A stretch of 64,000 nt of DNA from Isoetes taiwanensis (Eukaryota > Streptophyta > Lycopodiopsida > Isoetales > Isoetaceae). A program made the translations under genes and the position numbers. Under the pieces are notes generated by a model that did no database searches, was not told where the DNA came from, and worked only from the letters and a program-made list of their open reading frames with translations. Shown here in pieces: positions 1-12,699 of the stretch. Numbering within the stretch: the stretch's first letter is position 1; every line of letters starts with the position of its first letter. Location of the stretch: assembly GCA_021234155.1 (NCBI GenBank), contig JAJEKV010000022.1, positions 9,674,934 through 9,738,933 of the forward strand, read 5' to 3'.

Positions 1-165
1 AGTAGCATATGTAGCAAGTTCATTAGCAGCCATGATGTCAGCTTCACTTCCTCCGATACTCCTTCCTGGATATGCCTGTAAAAAAGCCACATGATGGTCC
101 GTCTAGATGTTTTTTGAAACATTACAGAACCATTCTTTTGTACTTTCCTAATTTCAACGACAATG

Positions 166-213
166 TTCTATCCAGCATGAGTGCATGTTCTATCCAGCAT
201 GAGTGCACTGCCT
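166..213. repeat. Short tandem duplication
   Basis: The phrase TTCTATCCAGCATGAGTGCA occurs twice in immediate succession with a period of about 24 bp. No function is evident. It is a recent local duplication. Confidence 0.85.
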
Positions 214-760
214 TAATCTTGGGACATTTTAGAGATAAAATTTCCAACAGAAAGATGCATTCTTGTCTAGAACCTTAGTTTGCGCAACTAACCAAAACAT
301 TCTGTATGCTACTAGGGAAACTTTATTGTGATAAGGATGAACGGTTAAATTGCTGTGAGAGTGCAAACAGTAACAGGGATTGCTTCCATTTGAAAGACCC
401 AAAGACTTAATGCTTAACATCTTCTAATTACTAGGAAAAGCGTTTCAGAGAGACCTTCATAATCACTCGTGTGCCCATCCTCGGCCCACGTGATATTTTA
501 CCTGCATATAACCTGGAGTAAAACATATAAGAAAACCATGAGGAGATTTTGTGTATTGGTAAGACAAATCAGCCTGTTGTCAGACTAATGTCTAAACTGG
601 CCTATAAAAAAAAGGGTGATAGCAAGACCAAAGGCTTAGGCCAGAAGTTTGTAATAAGTTTGTTGCAGATTCAAAAAGCTTTACCCTAGATGACTGATGA
701 AGCAAGAAACAGCAAGATCCAATATAAAATATGCAAACAACGATAGCTAGGATCTGAATT

Positions 761-1359
761 CTAACGTAATACACAAAAGCGAATCACTTTCTCAGTTTTG
801 ACCATTGAAGCCCTCAATATTCCACTTCTACTACAAATAGCAGCAAAGGACTCAAAAGTTGCAGGTACACAAAACAACCTGATTTCTACATTGCCTTGCC
901 CAATTTCCTGATTGCCCATCTTCATCACATCCCGCTTGTCAAATCCTGCTGCTATATTCTCCATCATGCCAGTGTTGGCAATGCCTCCGAATTGGGACGA
1001 TGTGTAACTGTAACATTGTAAAATTATGTAGCCTGAGGCATAGCATTAAGATAAATGCTAGTGAATAGAATTCAAAATATGTCAGAGCTAATTTACCTGG
1101 AGATGTTCATGAAACCATATGTCCCAAGAAGTTTCTCAACTTCAAAATCCTCAGGATTGAACTGTTGTATGCTTGCAAGAGGTTTTTGGTGTAATGTCTT
1201 TTTCGTATGTTTTCTTTTCGCGACAGAAAGGAAAGAATTTCCCATGTCCTTTGAAAGGGAAAGTCTTCCATTCAGTGGGCATGATTCTGCCTTCTGGAGA
1301 ACGCCAGCTGACAATTTGAAGACAGATGTGCATAAGCTGCTCATTTTCTGATCTTTCAA
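761..1359 (-). CDS. 3' end of an unrecognised plant gene (two exons visible)
   Basis: On the minus strand an open stretch (to 1,097) reads into a good donor (CTCCAG|GTAAAT). The acceptor is at 1,008 (TTACAG|TTACAC), and the frame then stays open to a stop at 761. The spliced peptide contains FEVEKLLGTYGFMNISSYTS and continues through a Gly/Asn/Met-rich stretch to VEIRLFCVP. Further upstream, a different frame (1,151-1,333) gives a more protein-like segment, WRSPEGRIMPTEWKTFPFKG. This implies a frame change near 1,155-1,180 or a wrong intron model. I do not recognise the family. The splice signals and the two consecutive open stretches argue that it was a real gene. The 5' part is not identified to the right. 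Confidence 0.45.
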
Positions 1360-1509
1360 AAGAGTTGATTAGAGGCTACCATTTTGTAATCTCCAACCTG
1401 CAAGACGATAAAATCATCATGCCGCCTATGCATACCAGATATACAAGAGCTGCTACCAATTACATTGAAAGTGCAATCAATCCATCCGCATGCATTTTAT
1501 CTCTCCAAA

Positions 1510-1537
1510 GAGAAAAAAAAAAAAAAAAAAAAAAAAA
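1510..1537. repeat. Poly(A) tract
   Basis: An uninterrupted A-run (after AGAG) of about 27 bases. It may be the tail of a small retroposed sequence, but no flanking duplication was found. Confidence 0.8.
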
Positions 1538-2342
1538 TCCATCAGTTTGAACCCAATCAACTCGTGCCATGTAGGAAAAGCATAGCTCTGGTATTTGTAA
1601 TTTTGGACGGCTGGGATGGATTTAATCAGGTAGAATATGCTGTGTGAAAATTGTGAACAGATCTACAACTAACTGACATGCTTGTTTGTGTGAAGCTCAA
1701 TACAATAAGAAATTTTATTTGGTCTTGTATGGAAGTTGGTTTCTTCCTAGATGATTAACGACATGGTTATAGGTTCAACTGACAATGAACTTGCTATCCG
1801 AATCTTCTTTGAGAGAGCATGGGAACTTGGTATTAGTACCTCCGAAGAAATCACGCTTTCCTTTACATGTTATCATTCTTCACCATCCATTTGGCTTGTC
1901 AAGTGATTCTTTGGTATTTGAAAATTGGTATATGGCTAATGTTTAGTTCATATGTACAAGAAGGAAAAATGCCAGCTGCAAGAGGGCGTGACATCCTGGG
2001 CAGCGCTGCAAATTTTATAGTAGCACTGCAAATCTCGTAGCAGCCCCGCATACATCAATTTGTGGAATTGTAGCAGCTGGAGGGCAAATCACCTCTGTTG
2101 CATCGCTGGTCATGCTCATCTCCCTTGTTGGTGTTGTTTTTGGGGCTCACGTGAACACTACATAAGGAAATTGTCGCACAAGTTGAAACTAGCTATGGAA
2201 ACATATACAATTATAAATCAACATTTAATTATATAAATCAAAGCTTTTAAGTGCTATACAATTGCCACGAATGACCGGGGGGGGTTCGACTATTTCCATA
2301 TGTATATATAGGAGTTAGGGCCATGCATTTAAAGTACCAATA

Positions 2343-2544
2343 GCTCGATCACGATCGCCTTGTTTATTAACCACGGTCATGTTTGAAGCGACATAAAATA
2401 AAATAAAAACTCCGTGTGTTTTTCCTTTAGATATGGCTTTAACATACAATACAGAAAAAATTCGTTAAGTCCACAAAAACCCCGTGTATTTTCTTTGATT
2501 CAATCATGACCGTGGTTGATAAATAAGGCACTAGGCTCGATCAC
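2343..2544. mobile_element. MULE-like MITE with 10-bp target-site duplication
   Basis: A 182-bp element (2,353-2,534) is flanked by the direct repeat GCTCGATCAC at 2,343-2,352 and 2,535-2,544. Its ends are terminal inverted repeats of about 30 bp with a few mismatches. The shared core, AACCACGGTCATG, is preceded by GCCTTNTTTAT in both arms. Inside, two near-identical segments beginning AAAAACYCCGTGT lie in direct orientation. There is no coding capacity. A 9-11 bp duplication with long TIRs is typical of Mutator-like non-autonomous elements; that assignment is inference. Confidence 0.8.
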
Positions 2545-3176
2545 AGCAGGTTATGCCATTTCAAAATGTTAAAAAGTAAAGCAACTCTAAAGTATTCGAT
2601 GGCCTGACAATAAAGGATCTTCACATTTATGCCATTATTAATTCTCACAAGACAACATCAAGAGGAGGGAGGGAGGGAAGGGGGTAGGGGGGATTGCTTG
2701 ATGTAAAAAATTGCCCTTCGAAAATTTGTGTGTGGGGGTGTTTGTTACTATCGGGTGTACGTACATGACATGTTCCCTTTTGTATAAGTGCATCCTCTGA
2801 GGAAAGGCATACTTATGGTCAGGACGCCGTCTATTTTATCATATCAAAATCAGGCAGCTGGAGAGAAAAGCACCGCCACGCTACAATTCCATCTGTTATT
2901 CTCTTAGGAATTTAAGGCATTAACAAGCTACATAGACACAATATGACCTCTGCTTAAAAGGCTAAAGAAACTCTTAAATTCAAGGGCTCAAGCATTCCAT
3001 CCGAAGCTCAGCTGCAACAAAGACCTTGCTCTCGAGCCTTACATATTAATGTTAATGGTAATGTACGAAGCATAGGAACCCTAAGTTGAAGCATCTCGTG
3101 CCTTGCATGTTAAGGTATAAGAAGTGTAAAACTGATACGATTTATGGATTTGGACTCTTTGAACATCCTTGGATTA

Positions 3177-3565
3177 TTGAATATACAATTAAACAATAGA
3201 TCTTTGATCAATTGGAAACAAAATATAGAATAATTGCTATGGTACAGTACTTAACCGTCCAACCAGATCCACCTCCGAGAGGCTATACTAGCAAAGCTAC
3301 ACCTGACGGGCTTAACTGGCTCCTGATCACCACTGCTAAACTGCAGTCTCCAATCAGAGGAAAAAATTGCATAGGCTTCTGAATCAAGAGACCAGAATCA
3401 ATTGGGCAATATCCAGAAGTCTGCCAACTGACTGTCTAACCGACCCTCTGGAGCATCTCTACTCAAGATTTAACCCGCCACATCAGCTTTAGTCTCTCCT
3501 CTTGTCGATGGTTTGTAACTAGCCGATGTACAAATCTCACATGTCCTTCCTCCTTCAAGAGTTTG
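3177..3565. repeat. Dispersed repeat, copy 1 (pairs with 10,448-10,797)
   Basis: About 390 bp that aligns collinearly, with substitutions and small indels, to 10,448-10,797. Shared landmarks are GAATATACAATTAAACAA at the left, GATCCACCTCCGA in the middle, CTGGAGCATCTCT, and GTAACTRGCCGATGTACAAA at the right. No long ORF is shared, so it looks like a non-coding repeat family (LTR, SINE or MITE remnant). Ends and duplications could not be fixed. Confidence 0.8.
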
Positions 3566-4199
3566 TCACCGTCCCCCTATCGCAAGGTCTCCTTCTTATA
3601 TATATACAAGATGGTAATGCGGCGGCGTTGCCGCCACTATATTTCGACGGGTTTTTTGAAGTAGCCCAAATAGATCAACGGGTGGAACTTGGGATTAGAA
3701 TGTTGTTAGTTATATGTTGAAGGAAATGATAAGGTGCCCAAATACATCCGGGTGGAACAGACAAATAACCAGTTTTCTTGACCTATCAAATAGGTGCGAC
3801 TAAGAAGTGGACTTGCAGAAATGAACATCTGAACATCACTTCAGTAATATGGTCAATATGATTCGGTTTTCCTTTATAGCTTAGATTCTTTTAGAGAGTT
3901 TTGTCTAAGGGGTGCGTTGGTTACAAATTAGGCTTCTCTCATTTATTACCATGCCCCTAAGCCCCAGACACAGGGCTTCTGTTTGACTTTAGATGTCAGC
4001 TTCTAGATTTGTTGTCAATTAAACCATTTGTTGTGCATATCACGTGATTCTGAGGAAGAATTATAACTAAAAGATTTATTCGATTTCACAATTGTATAGG
4101 TACCATAAGCCGTTTCCAACAAAGATTTTGCAAAAGCAATTTCTTTAAGTTAGACAAAGGTAAACATTAGAGGAACATTCAACCGAGAGCTGTTGGATA

Positions 4200-7100
4200 G
4201 GCATATTCACCCGTTATTTCTTAATCTACACCGTACGTAAAGTTCCTCGTTTGTGGGGTATGCATGTACAAAATTTGCTATACTGTATAACAAGTTTTAC
4301 AAAATACTATAAGATTTGTGGTAATATACTACATGGTGTTGATTTTGTACATGCGAAACATAATTTTAGGGGCTCTCGCTGCCCTACGTCACCCCCCGTG
4401 TGAATATGCACCCAAACCAAAGGGGGTTTCAAGGGGGATTTAATTTTAAAGTGTTGGATATAATGGTTTGTGTGTTAACCCAAAAAAATTTTGGCCCCTT
4501 CGGGGCCTTAAGAATTGACGAACGAACTAGAAAAAATTCGTAATGATATTATGTTATTATTATATGTTATTATATGTGTTATATTGATAAAAGGATAAAT
4601 GTGATGAGGATAGAAAAGAAAAGCCTGTCATAATGATGTTGCCATATTGATGTAATATGGATCCAACCATCAATGTAGACCAAGACAAGATAAAATATCA
4701 TCCTTGTCATTGGAGCTGGGAGAATCTTAGAATCTCTTTAAAGACCTATTCAAAAATCCATCTGGCAAAAAGCCATAATAATTTATATTCAAACTCTAAC
4801 CAGAACCACAAAACAGGCATCATACCATGCTTATAGCCCAAGGAACACTGGAACACTAGATTCTCGTTATTAGAATATACATTAAGAATAATGAGTGGTG
4901 GACGTATAGTTTATTAAAACAAATAGCTTTGAAAGTGCCCCCTAGGATTTGAACCTAGGCATGGCCACCAAGAAAAAAGAAAATAACCTAATTGTATTTG
5001 TGGTGTCCATATGAAGTCTGTAACCCTGGAACTCTTGAACTGGGACGAGGAACCCGCAGCGACGCTTCTTCGGGTTTGGTTTGCTCGCACTCATCGATGA
5101 TTTTTTCTTTGTTTGGCGTCTTTATCACTATAACCATTAATACTCACTACCCGAGAATTCAACTGTTAACAATGATAAGTGCTTAGGCATCTAAGATAAA
5201 GTTGGGCATAGTAAATGCTAGATAGGACTCTAATGTGTACCTTGCCCTTATTAAAGGGGTAGAACCTAGATAAGGATAGTCAACCCTCGTATCTATGCCT
5301 TTATTTTTCACCATGAACTGGAAAGCCACCTTGGCGACCATTGTTCACCTACTGTCCTGATCAACCGGTTCTTGTCCGACATCTGGCGATAAGTTGACCG
5401 GTCTTTATTTTATTGATGCCTTCTACCGCACCGATGTAGCGTGAGCAGAGAATGCCCAAACAGCCCCCCGAAGATAAGAGAAATGAAATGGAGCCTATTA
5501 CAATCTGTAAAAGTACTTAATTCATGCCGACAACCGCAATAAGATAAACACTTTCATCTGGCCAGGATTTAGGTGTAATATTCACCAACTCGGTTTTGGT
5601 AAAGCATAGAGTGCAGGCACACCATGATGGCTTCAATGGCCTCTTTTACTCCCCGCTATTGTTACTTTTCAAGATAGATGGTGTTCCTCATTGGCAATAA
5701 TGTAAACCGAGATTATGCCCATTCGTTTCTCTTTAAAACAGGCCTACTCGTATTTGTTTTTTCCATACATTTAGGCATCCAAAGAAGAGGAGCCGAACCA
5801 TGGCCAAAGCTTTATCAATAGTCCAACCATGAAGAACTAAAATAGAAAAGAACCACATCATAGGTCGCGGGCTCATAAACTATCGGGAGCCAAAACTACA
5901 AAGTAGGAGAAGAGATCGACTCACCGCAGTTTGCCTTGGTCCTTTATCATTGTCCGCGACACATCGCCTCCAGTCTACTTGTTTGGGGAGACTAGTCACG
6001 TCCACCCTCGAATCCACATCCCTGTTGCTTACATTAAGTCCTGTGAATTTTGCCCTGATCTCCTCAAAGCTCGTAGCCAAACCCACCCGGCTCCTTTTGC
6101 TGTGTGAATCAAAAGCGAACCCTAGAAACAAAGACCTCGAGGTCTGCATGTAATTGCAGCAAAAGGGGGCTTCCGTTATGAGCCCTTGATCTCGAACTAA
6201 AGGGTTGATCTACACCATTAAAATTACAGGGGAAAATTAGACAACACAAAAACTATATAAATATGAGGCTAAACCATTGCAAAAGTGGAATTAAGGCATA
6301 AAATATAGTGCGCACTCTAGATATACGCATTAGTACGTTTTTTGAAATACGCCCATGAAATCATATGAAAACCATGCCAAAAAGCGTATAAAATCATAAA
6401 AAAAAAGCCCCCTGTTATAATGCTACATATTGGTGGTGATAGTTCCATTCTGATCAAGGGTAATTTTTTTTATGCCTAATGGCAGTTGGATATGCAGTCT
6501 CTAGTAATATTTGCAAAAGTTTGTTTGCTTACATGTAAATGTTAAGGGTGCAGCTTGTCCCACAAATCTGGAAAGTTCAAATTATATTGTGGTGACTAGT
6601 GTGTGCAAGGCACCCAGCTACAACGTGATTATATGCTGCAGTTCATTTGTTGCACTTGCACTTGTCTGCATATTTGTTGTTGACTTCGATAATCAATTTA
6701 TTAGTTGTGCCACAGATTTCTTTGGTTCTTAATGCCGCTGGAAATTACAGTGCTGGCTTATTCAGTGATCGATGTGTTGAAGGAAAAACTGGGTTGGCAT
6801 GCCCATTAGTTTCAGCTCCTGCGCCAAATGCAGCAGCACTGCTTCATCACAATATTGTACTAGGCCTTGTAGCATTATCCACAGTATTACTTCTTACATT
6901 CTTTGATTCTGGCATAGGAATAACATCAATTTCAGTGGACAGTTTTGAAGATCCCTAACTGTAGATGATTCACCGTCTGCCATAGCCATTCCTTCATAGT
7001 TCAGACTCTGCACCGGAAATCTAAGACAATAGTAAGGCAAATCACTGCTGGGTCTTCAGGTGCAGGCTAAAAAAACAGGGCAATCAAGCACGATTCACTT

Positions 7101-8570
7101 CGAAATCAGGCAAATCGAATGTCTGAAGGTTTGCATCCAATGTGCCAAAATAGTTTTCCCTTGCACTAAAGGAAAAAGGCTTCATACATAATGTCTGTTT
7201 TGCTGTTTCGGATGCCGATTGTAAGAGCTTAAATAACGCAAATCTGAGATATCTGATGCCCCTGCTTAGTGCACAAAATACAGTGATCCAATAACTTGGA
7301 GCAGCTATCATCTGTGAATCGTTGCATAAAGAGGTAATTTTCCCTTGAATTTAGTTTGAGATCTAGATTAGAGTTTGAGAGTGCCTTCTTCAATTAAAAA
7401 ATGCAACCTGAGGATCGGAAGTGCCCATGGCAAGATTAGTGCTCTCTTGCACAATTGTTGCTACGTCTGTTCTAATTCTCTGCTGCAAACTTGCAGAGTT
7501 ATAACTTCCTTCTCTCAACAATAGCCATTTTTTCTGAGAAGTCCGTTGGAACTGGTAGCAGGGTTCGAGCCCATACTTCAGTGGTGCAGGCCATGCCTGT
7601 CTATTATCTGTCACTCTATTTGCCGGAATCTTTCCATCCAAAAACTCTACTAGATGCCGGTTCATTTGTGAAGAATTCAATTCAGGAAAATCGATTTCCC
7701 TGAAGATTTACACATGTCTAATTTAAACACGGTTGAGCTCCCCATGTTTTGGATGATTAGCCAGAAGGGATTTTCGGCTTAAGGCTTCGGCTTAGAGCTT
7801 TAAACAACTGAATACTGAAGCCGAATTGCTTAAAGGATATTTTTGTTTCATATCTCAAATGCAGAATAAGCTCTCAAGATTGGAACTTACCGGGGGTTTT
7901 TTGCAGCGGTCTCTGCCTTTGTGTTGTAAGTCAGTACAGGAGCTACAAAGGGAAACCTTAGCCCCTTTTTATGGTGCAGGCAATGGATTTTTTCACCGGA
8001 ATTGAAACCAAACTCATGGACCAAGCAATTCCCAGCTGATTTTTGCTTATTCTAAGGCCACAATTAACTGGTTTTATCCTGCAATTACCTAGTTTTTCAT
8101 GCATAGGAAGACCCTGCTCTGCTACCGGAATGGCCCAAACCCTACTTTGCCTAAACAAATCCTGGCCCTCCATCCCAATCCAACGTGGAATTAATCCCCT
8201 CATACACGTCACATTTTTTCTTGCCATGTCACCAAAAAAGAACGTACATAATTATATGTGATGAAGAGATATAGTCGCTTCCTAATCGATAATAAAGGCC
8301 CCTCCCAAATAAAGGTAATGGTGGACTTTAAATAATCCATGTACCTTACATGTCGTTCCCTTATATATAGTATATTGGCCTTTTGTCTTGATGTTGACCT
8401 TTTGTACAAAGATTGTTGATCGCTTACCTTCCTTTATAGTTTGGGGTTCAAACAGCCCCATGTTGACCCGATTTATAAGGGAAATTTAGCAAGCCCCAAT
8501 CCAATGGTTGCCTTCTCCCAGCAAGCACACATCACATCAAACATACACTACGACACTGAAGGAAACTTGG
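4200..8570. other. No recognisable gene
   Basis: Only short, unconvincing ORFs. At 4,493-4,507 there is a perfect hairpin, GGCCCC-TTC-GGGGCC. At about 4,938-4,960 the minus strand holds a tRNA-like T-arm with a B-box-like GGTTCAAATCC, which could be a decayed tRNA-derived SINE, but no A box or cloverleaf is visible. Open frames at 6,647-6,958 (+) and 7,390-7,680 (-) resemble no family I know. Confidence 0.5.
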
Positions 8571-8588
8571 GGAATCGATCCCCAACTA

Positions 8589-8644
8589 GAATCCAATGCT
8601 CTCCACTTACCTGTCAACTGAAATCCAATGCTCTCCACTTACCT
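8589..8644. repeat. Tandem duplication, 33-bp period
   Basis: AATCCAATGCTCTCCACTTA occurs twice, 33 bp apart. It lies in otherwise featureless sequence. From 8,645 to 10,447 I see no gene. Confidence 0.85.
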
Positions 8645-10447
8645 AGAGTACTCACTCAGGCATGCCTCCGATGTCCCTGAGAGCCTGAGTATACCAGCAG
8701 CAACCCTATAGAACCCTGAATAAGCATACAGTGTAGATGGACATAACATATAAATTGCCTTTTTCACATTCGACGCAACAAAAAAAGTGACCACATGCCA
8801 ATTGGCTTGGGTTAAGAAGCAAGAATAAAGCCAGCCAGCAAAAAGTGGCACATCGGCACTACATAGCAAAACAGGTAGAACAAGTTTGATATGATGCAAG
8901 AATCCCAACCGCACAAGAATACTCTGCTTCCAAGCTTGCAACCAACAGAGCTTTCAAATCACCTCCGGCAAGCATCCGCTCAACTCAAGCTGGCCTAGCC
9001 AACATCTGCATCCGCAGAAATTAGAAGGCCGGGCTCTAGACGCCATCTGCAACAGTCCACAAGCGCTCTAATCCGACCCTAGACCTTCAAAAAAAATCTT
9101 ATACAGTTTCTATTCGCAAACCCAAATGCCACCACAGCATTGTACGTATTTTGCTATGAATACCCCTATTAACCACTAACAATATTATGCAACATCTATA
9201 CGATTTTTGATAGTGCAGACATTATACTTCGTACCACTTTAAATAGTCGATGGGCCTTTTCTGTAGTTTAAAAGGCCCTTCAATAAAATACCCTTGTTTC
9301 TTTTATCATTGGCCACGACCCACCTATTTGTTTAGATGCCCACCTTTAATATAAGACAACAATGGTTGTATAGGTATCGTAAGTTTAATATCCCTGCCCT
9401 TATATCACCAGGCCACATTGGAATTTTCACATAGCTTTGCCAGATTCTTATAGCTCTTTCACCGTGGACCACTCCTTTGTGCTTGTACCATTAACAATCC
9501 TTCCTGAAAAGTGCGTTAGTCCTTCCCTTCTCGGGATTGATCTTATCCCCCCAAGACCCCCAAGGCATTTTTTGCACTTGCGCAAGAGTAATCCCCATGT
9601 TGAGCCATCAAGCAGGTGTCCCGCACTTGAACAGGCATGGCATTCCCAGATATTACCCCTTTCTATTCATCCAAACAAGTAAACCAATTTTAACTTGGGC
9701 AAAAAAGGCCTTCTTTCTGAACCATCAAGTTAAGTTTTACCATTTAATTTGAACAAGAAAAAGAGTTCCCTTCCGTTAGGAAGTAGTTTTTCAACAATTA
9801 TTTGAATATTAAGATGTTATAACCATAAAAACTTTACTTTATTCAAATAATTAAACTTGCATGCTCAAGCGGTCTTATGCATCAAACAAAATTTTAAATC
9901 ATTTTTAAATCTCCGAATTGGAAACTAGTAGTCAAATACTTACAGACCCATGTAACTTGGTAACTGTGCTTGTTAAATCGATGATTTGGATAAAGAGAGA
10001 AACATTCACGTAAATACTATTTTTGCAGCAACAATTCTTTTGGATAATTGATGTAGAGGCTGTGATTTTCGGGTTCTGGAATTTTCGACCCCAGTTCACA
10101 CTAGCTTTAGAAGCTTAGCCTCCGAGTATCTCATGTAAGTACTCTGTGTAATTAAGATCACCGTAGCATCTGTAGTCTTAACTGGATAGAGAAACTGGTT
10201 CTGTAGGAAATTTGATGTCTTCTATAGCTCGACGTTGCATCATGGTGGAAAAAGATAATAGCCTCATGGCCAAGAAATAAAGTAATTCTTCGTCTGTGTT
10301 GGGGTGATAATATCAGAATGGATAATTCTATACAACTTTAGTTTCTAAATTCAGAATACTTAATTCCTCTCCAACACCTTACAAAAGAAATGGTCACTTT
10401 TCTCTTCTTGCTTTATGCCTCCATGCAAAGAAATGATCACTTAAATA

Positions 10448-10797
10448 ATTGAATATACAATTAAACAACAGATATTTGATCAATCTGGAACACAATACAA
10501 TGCTATGGTATAAAACTAAACCATCCAACCTGATCCACCTCCGAAGCTACACACTGGCTTAATTGGCTTCTGATCACCAATGATGAACTGCAATCTTCGA
10601 TCAGAGAGAAAAATTACATACGCTTCTGCATCAAGAGACTGAAATCAATTGAGCGATGTCTGAAAGTCTGCTAACCGACCGTCTGGAGCATCTCTGCTCA
10701 CGATTTGACCTGCCACATCAGCTTTGTCTCTCCCCTTGTCGATGGCTTGTAACTGGCCGATGTACAAATTTCACATTTCCCTCTTCCTTCAATAGTT
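10448..10797. repeat. Dispersed repeat, copy 2 (pairs with 3,177-3,565)
   Basis: Direct-orientation partner of the 3.2-kb repeat, about 350 bp, shortened by several small deletions relative to copy 1. It is followed by a pyrimidine-rich tract (10,800-10,850). Confidence 0.8.
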
Positions 10798-11279
10798 GGT
10801 CTACCTCTTCTTCTTCTTTTTTCTTTTTTTCCTTTTTTTGGAAAGAGAGATGGTTTTATCATTAATTATAAATCCTCAAGTACATAGCAAAGAACATGCT
10901 TTTGATATAAGAGCATGCCAAAAAGATAGATATTTATAACTAGTACAGAGCCCGCAGAACTATGACCCCGTGAAATTATCAAAAAGACATAAAGTGTATG
11001 TAAGAATGTCATAGTCTCCCAGAATGTCCAACTGCTCCAGAAGATCATGAAGTGAATACCAACTGCTATCTCAGCTCTTAAATTCTGTGAACAGGTTAAT
11101 AATCCAAAATAGTGAAGCTAGATCAAAAATTAGACAAGAGCACAAGTATGTTCATGGAATAGCAAGAAGGATGGAATGTTTAGGAATCAGCAAAGAAAAT
11201 GGAGTTAAAATAGGCATTGAAGGCATCAGTAGTTCCAAAGAAGTGGTGCTCAGCAGGCCAATTGTTGTTGTAGAACAGA

Positions 11280-11345
11280 CGGAATTTGTCCTTGTCTTCC
11301 AAAAGAATCCGAAAGGAATTTGTCCTTGTCCTTTAAAAGAACATA
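11280..11345. repeat. Tandem duplication, ~34-bp period
   Basis: GGAATTTGTCCTTGTC is repeated with its surroundings (11,281 and 11,315). The stretch 10,860-11,640 otherwise holds only short ORFs of no recognised family. Confidence 0.75.
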
Positions 11346-11647
11346 AAGTATCTTGTTAGCTGCTTCTCAGTGAGAATAAGGTTGTTGTTCACAAAAAATG
11401 TCCACAAGCAATGAATTTGTACTACCTCCCTGCAGAAGATAGCAGCCCACAAATCTTCACTATCTTTCTGATACTTTCTGTACCCTGCTCTCATTAGAAA
11501 AGACTTCATCGAAGTTGCCAAGTTACTCTGAAGAACAGTATCTTTTGATGACTGGCAGAAAGGAGATTGATCATCAAATTTATTTCTTCCAGATCCACAA
11601 AGGAACTCAAGATATTCTAGGATCATCAGAAAAAAGAATGTTAGAGT

Positions 11648-12321
11648 CTACTCTAGAATGGGACTCGCAAGAAACCAACAGAGCGCCCGATAGATAGGCT
11701 TCTCATTCATCTCAGCAGATTTTCTACAATGGTGGACAGTGGGTAGCCGCACACATGCGAACTACCCACGAAAAATAAAGGGAAAATCCAATTATATCAT
11801 TTGGACCCCAAAACAAATACAATGCTAATAGATGAGTGGTTGATGTACCGCCGAAAGCTTATCAACGGGATTAAAAACCCAGCCCCTTCGGGTTTTCGAG
11901 GAAAACCCTAGTGATAAGCCTTCTAAGAAGGGGCTTAGACAAACGTAAGGCATAGAATCGCTCCCAAAACCCCGCATGGAGAAGTCGAAACGGATGCCGC
12001 CGCCAACCCGTACGCGCACATCACCAACACAACAAACGAGAAACATACCAGAATAGCATCACCCGGTGGAGAAAAGCATCACCCAACGGGTGGAAAAACA
12101 TGATAAACAAAACTTGTACAATAAACAAAGAAGGGGGGAGGGTGGGTTCAAAGAGAATAAGGTAATCGCGAGAGAAGAGGAAGCCGATGAGACGTGGATG
12201 CAAAAACACTGAAATAGCGAACTCCCAACCCAAAGCGGGCATGCGCCGCCAAGATGCATGCATGACATGCATGCTCGTCCCATTCTAGAATGGCGATCCG
12301 ATGTCTCGGATCGATGTGATT
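11648..12321. repeat. Palindrome-bearing repeat, unit 1
   Basis: The unit opens with CTAGAATGGGACTC(G/A) followed by AAGAAACCAACAGAGCGCC, which recurs at 12,320-12,357. It closes with a ~170-bp module (12,152-12,321) that recurs at 12,505-12,681. At its end the module stacks three inverted repeats: GCATGCATG-A-CATGCATGC, ATTCTAGAAT, and CGATCCGA-TGTC-TCGGATCG. The interior between the two conserved ends differs in length between units. Confidence 0.75.
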
Positions 12322-12681
12322 CTAGAATGGGACTCATAAGAAACCAACAGAGCGCCGAGCTACCTACCGAGAACTTCCTTACAAACTAGGATCAAGGACG
12401 AGGTCACGGGGACGAGGCCAAAGGCCGAGAAAGGATAGCAAGAAAGATACGCCAAATTGGCTAAACCAGGCAGGAAGAAGCCCCTCCCCTGCCTGGAAAC
12501 AATTCAAAGAGAATAAGGTACTGCTGAGAGAAGAGGAAGCGCCGATGAGACGTGGATGCAGAAACACGCCTGAAATAGCGAACTCCCAACCCAAAACGGG
12601 CATGCGCCGCCCGCATGCATGCATGACATGCATGCTCGTCCCATTCTAGAATGGCGATCCGATGTCTCGGATCGATGTGAC
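12322..12681. repeat. Palindrome-bearing repeat, unit 2
   Basis: A second, shorter unit in direct orientation with the same head and the same ~177-bp tail (12,505-12,681), including all three palindromes. The LINE remnant begins directly after it. This could be the end of an unclassified transposon or a tandem array of one, or the duplicated flank of the LINE insertion. Confidence 0.75.
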
Positions 12682-12699
12682 TACATTCAAATTTGAAAC

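Noticed and set aside
4936-4975. tRNA gene on the minus strand
   Set aside because: Only a T-arm/B-box-like stretch is present. No acceptor pairing, anticodon arm or A box was found.
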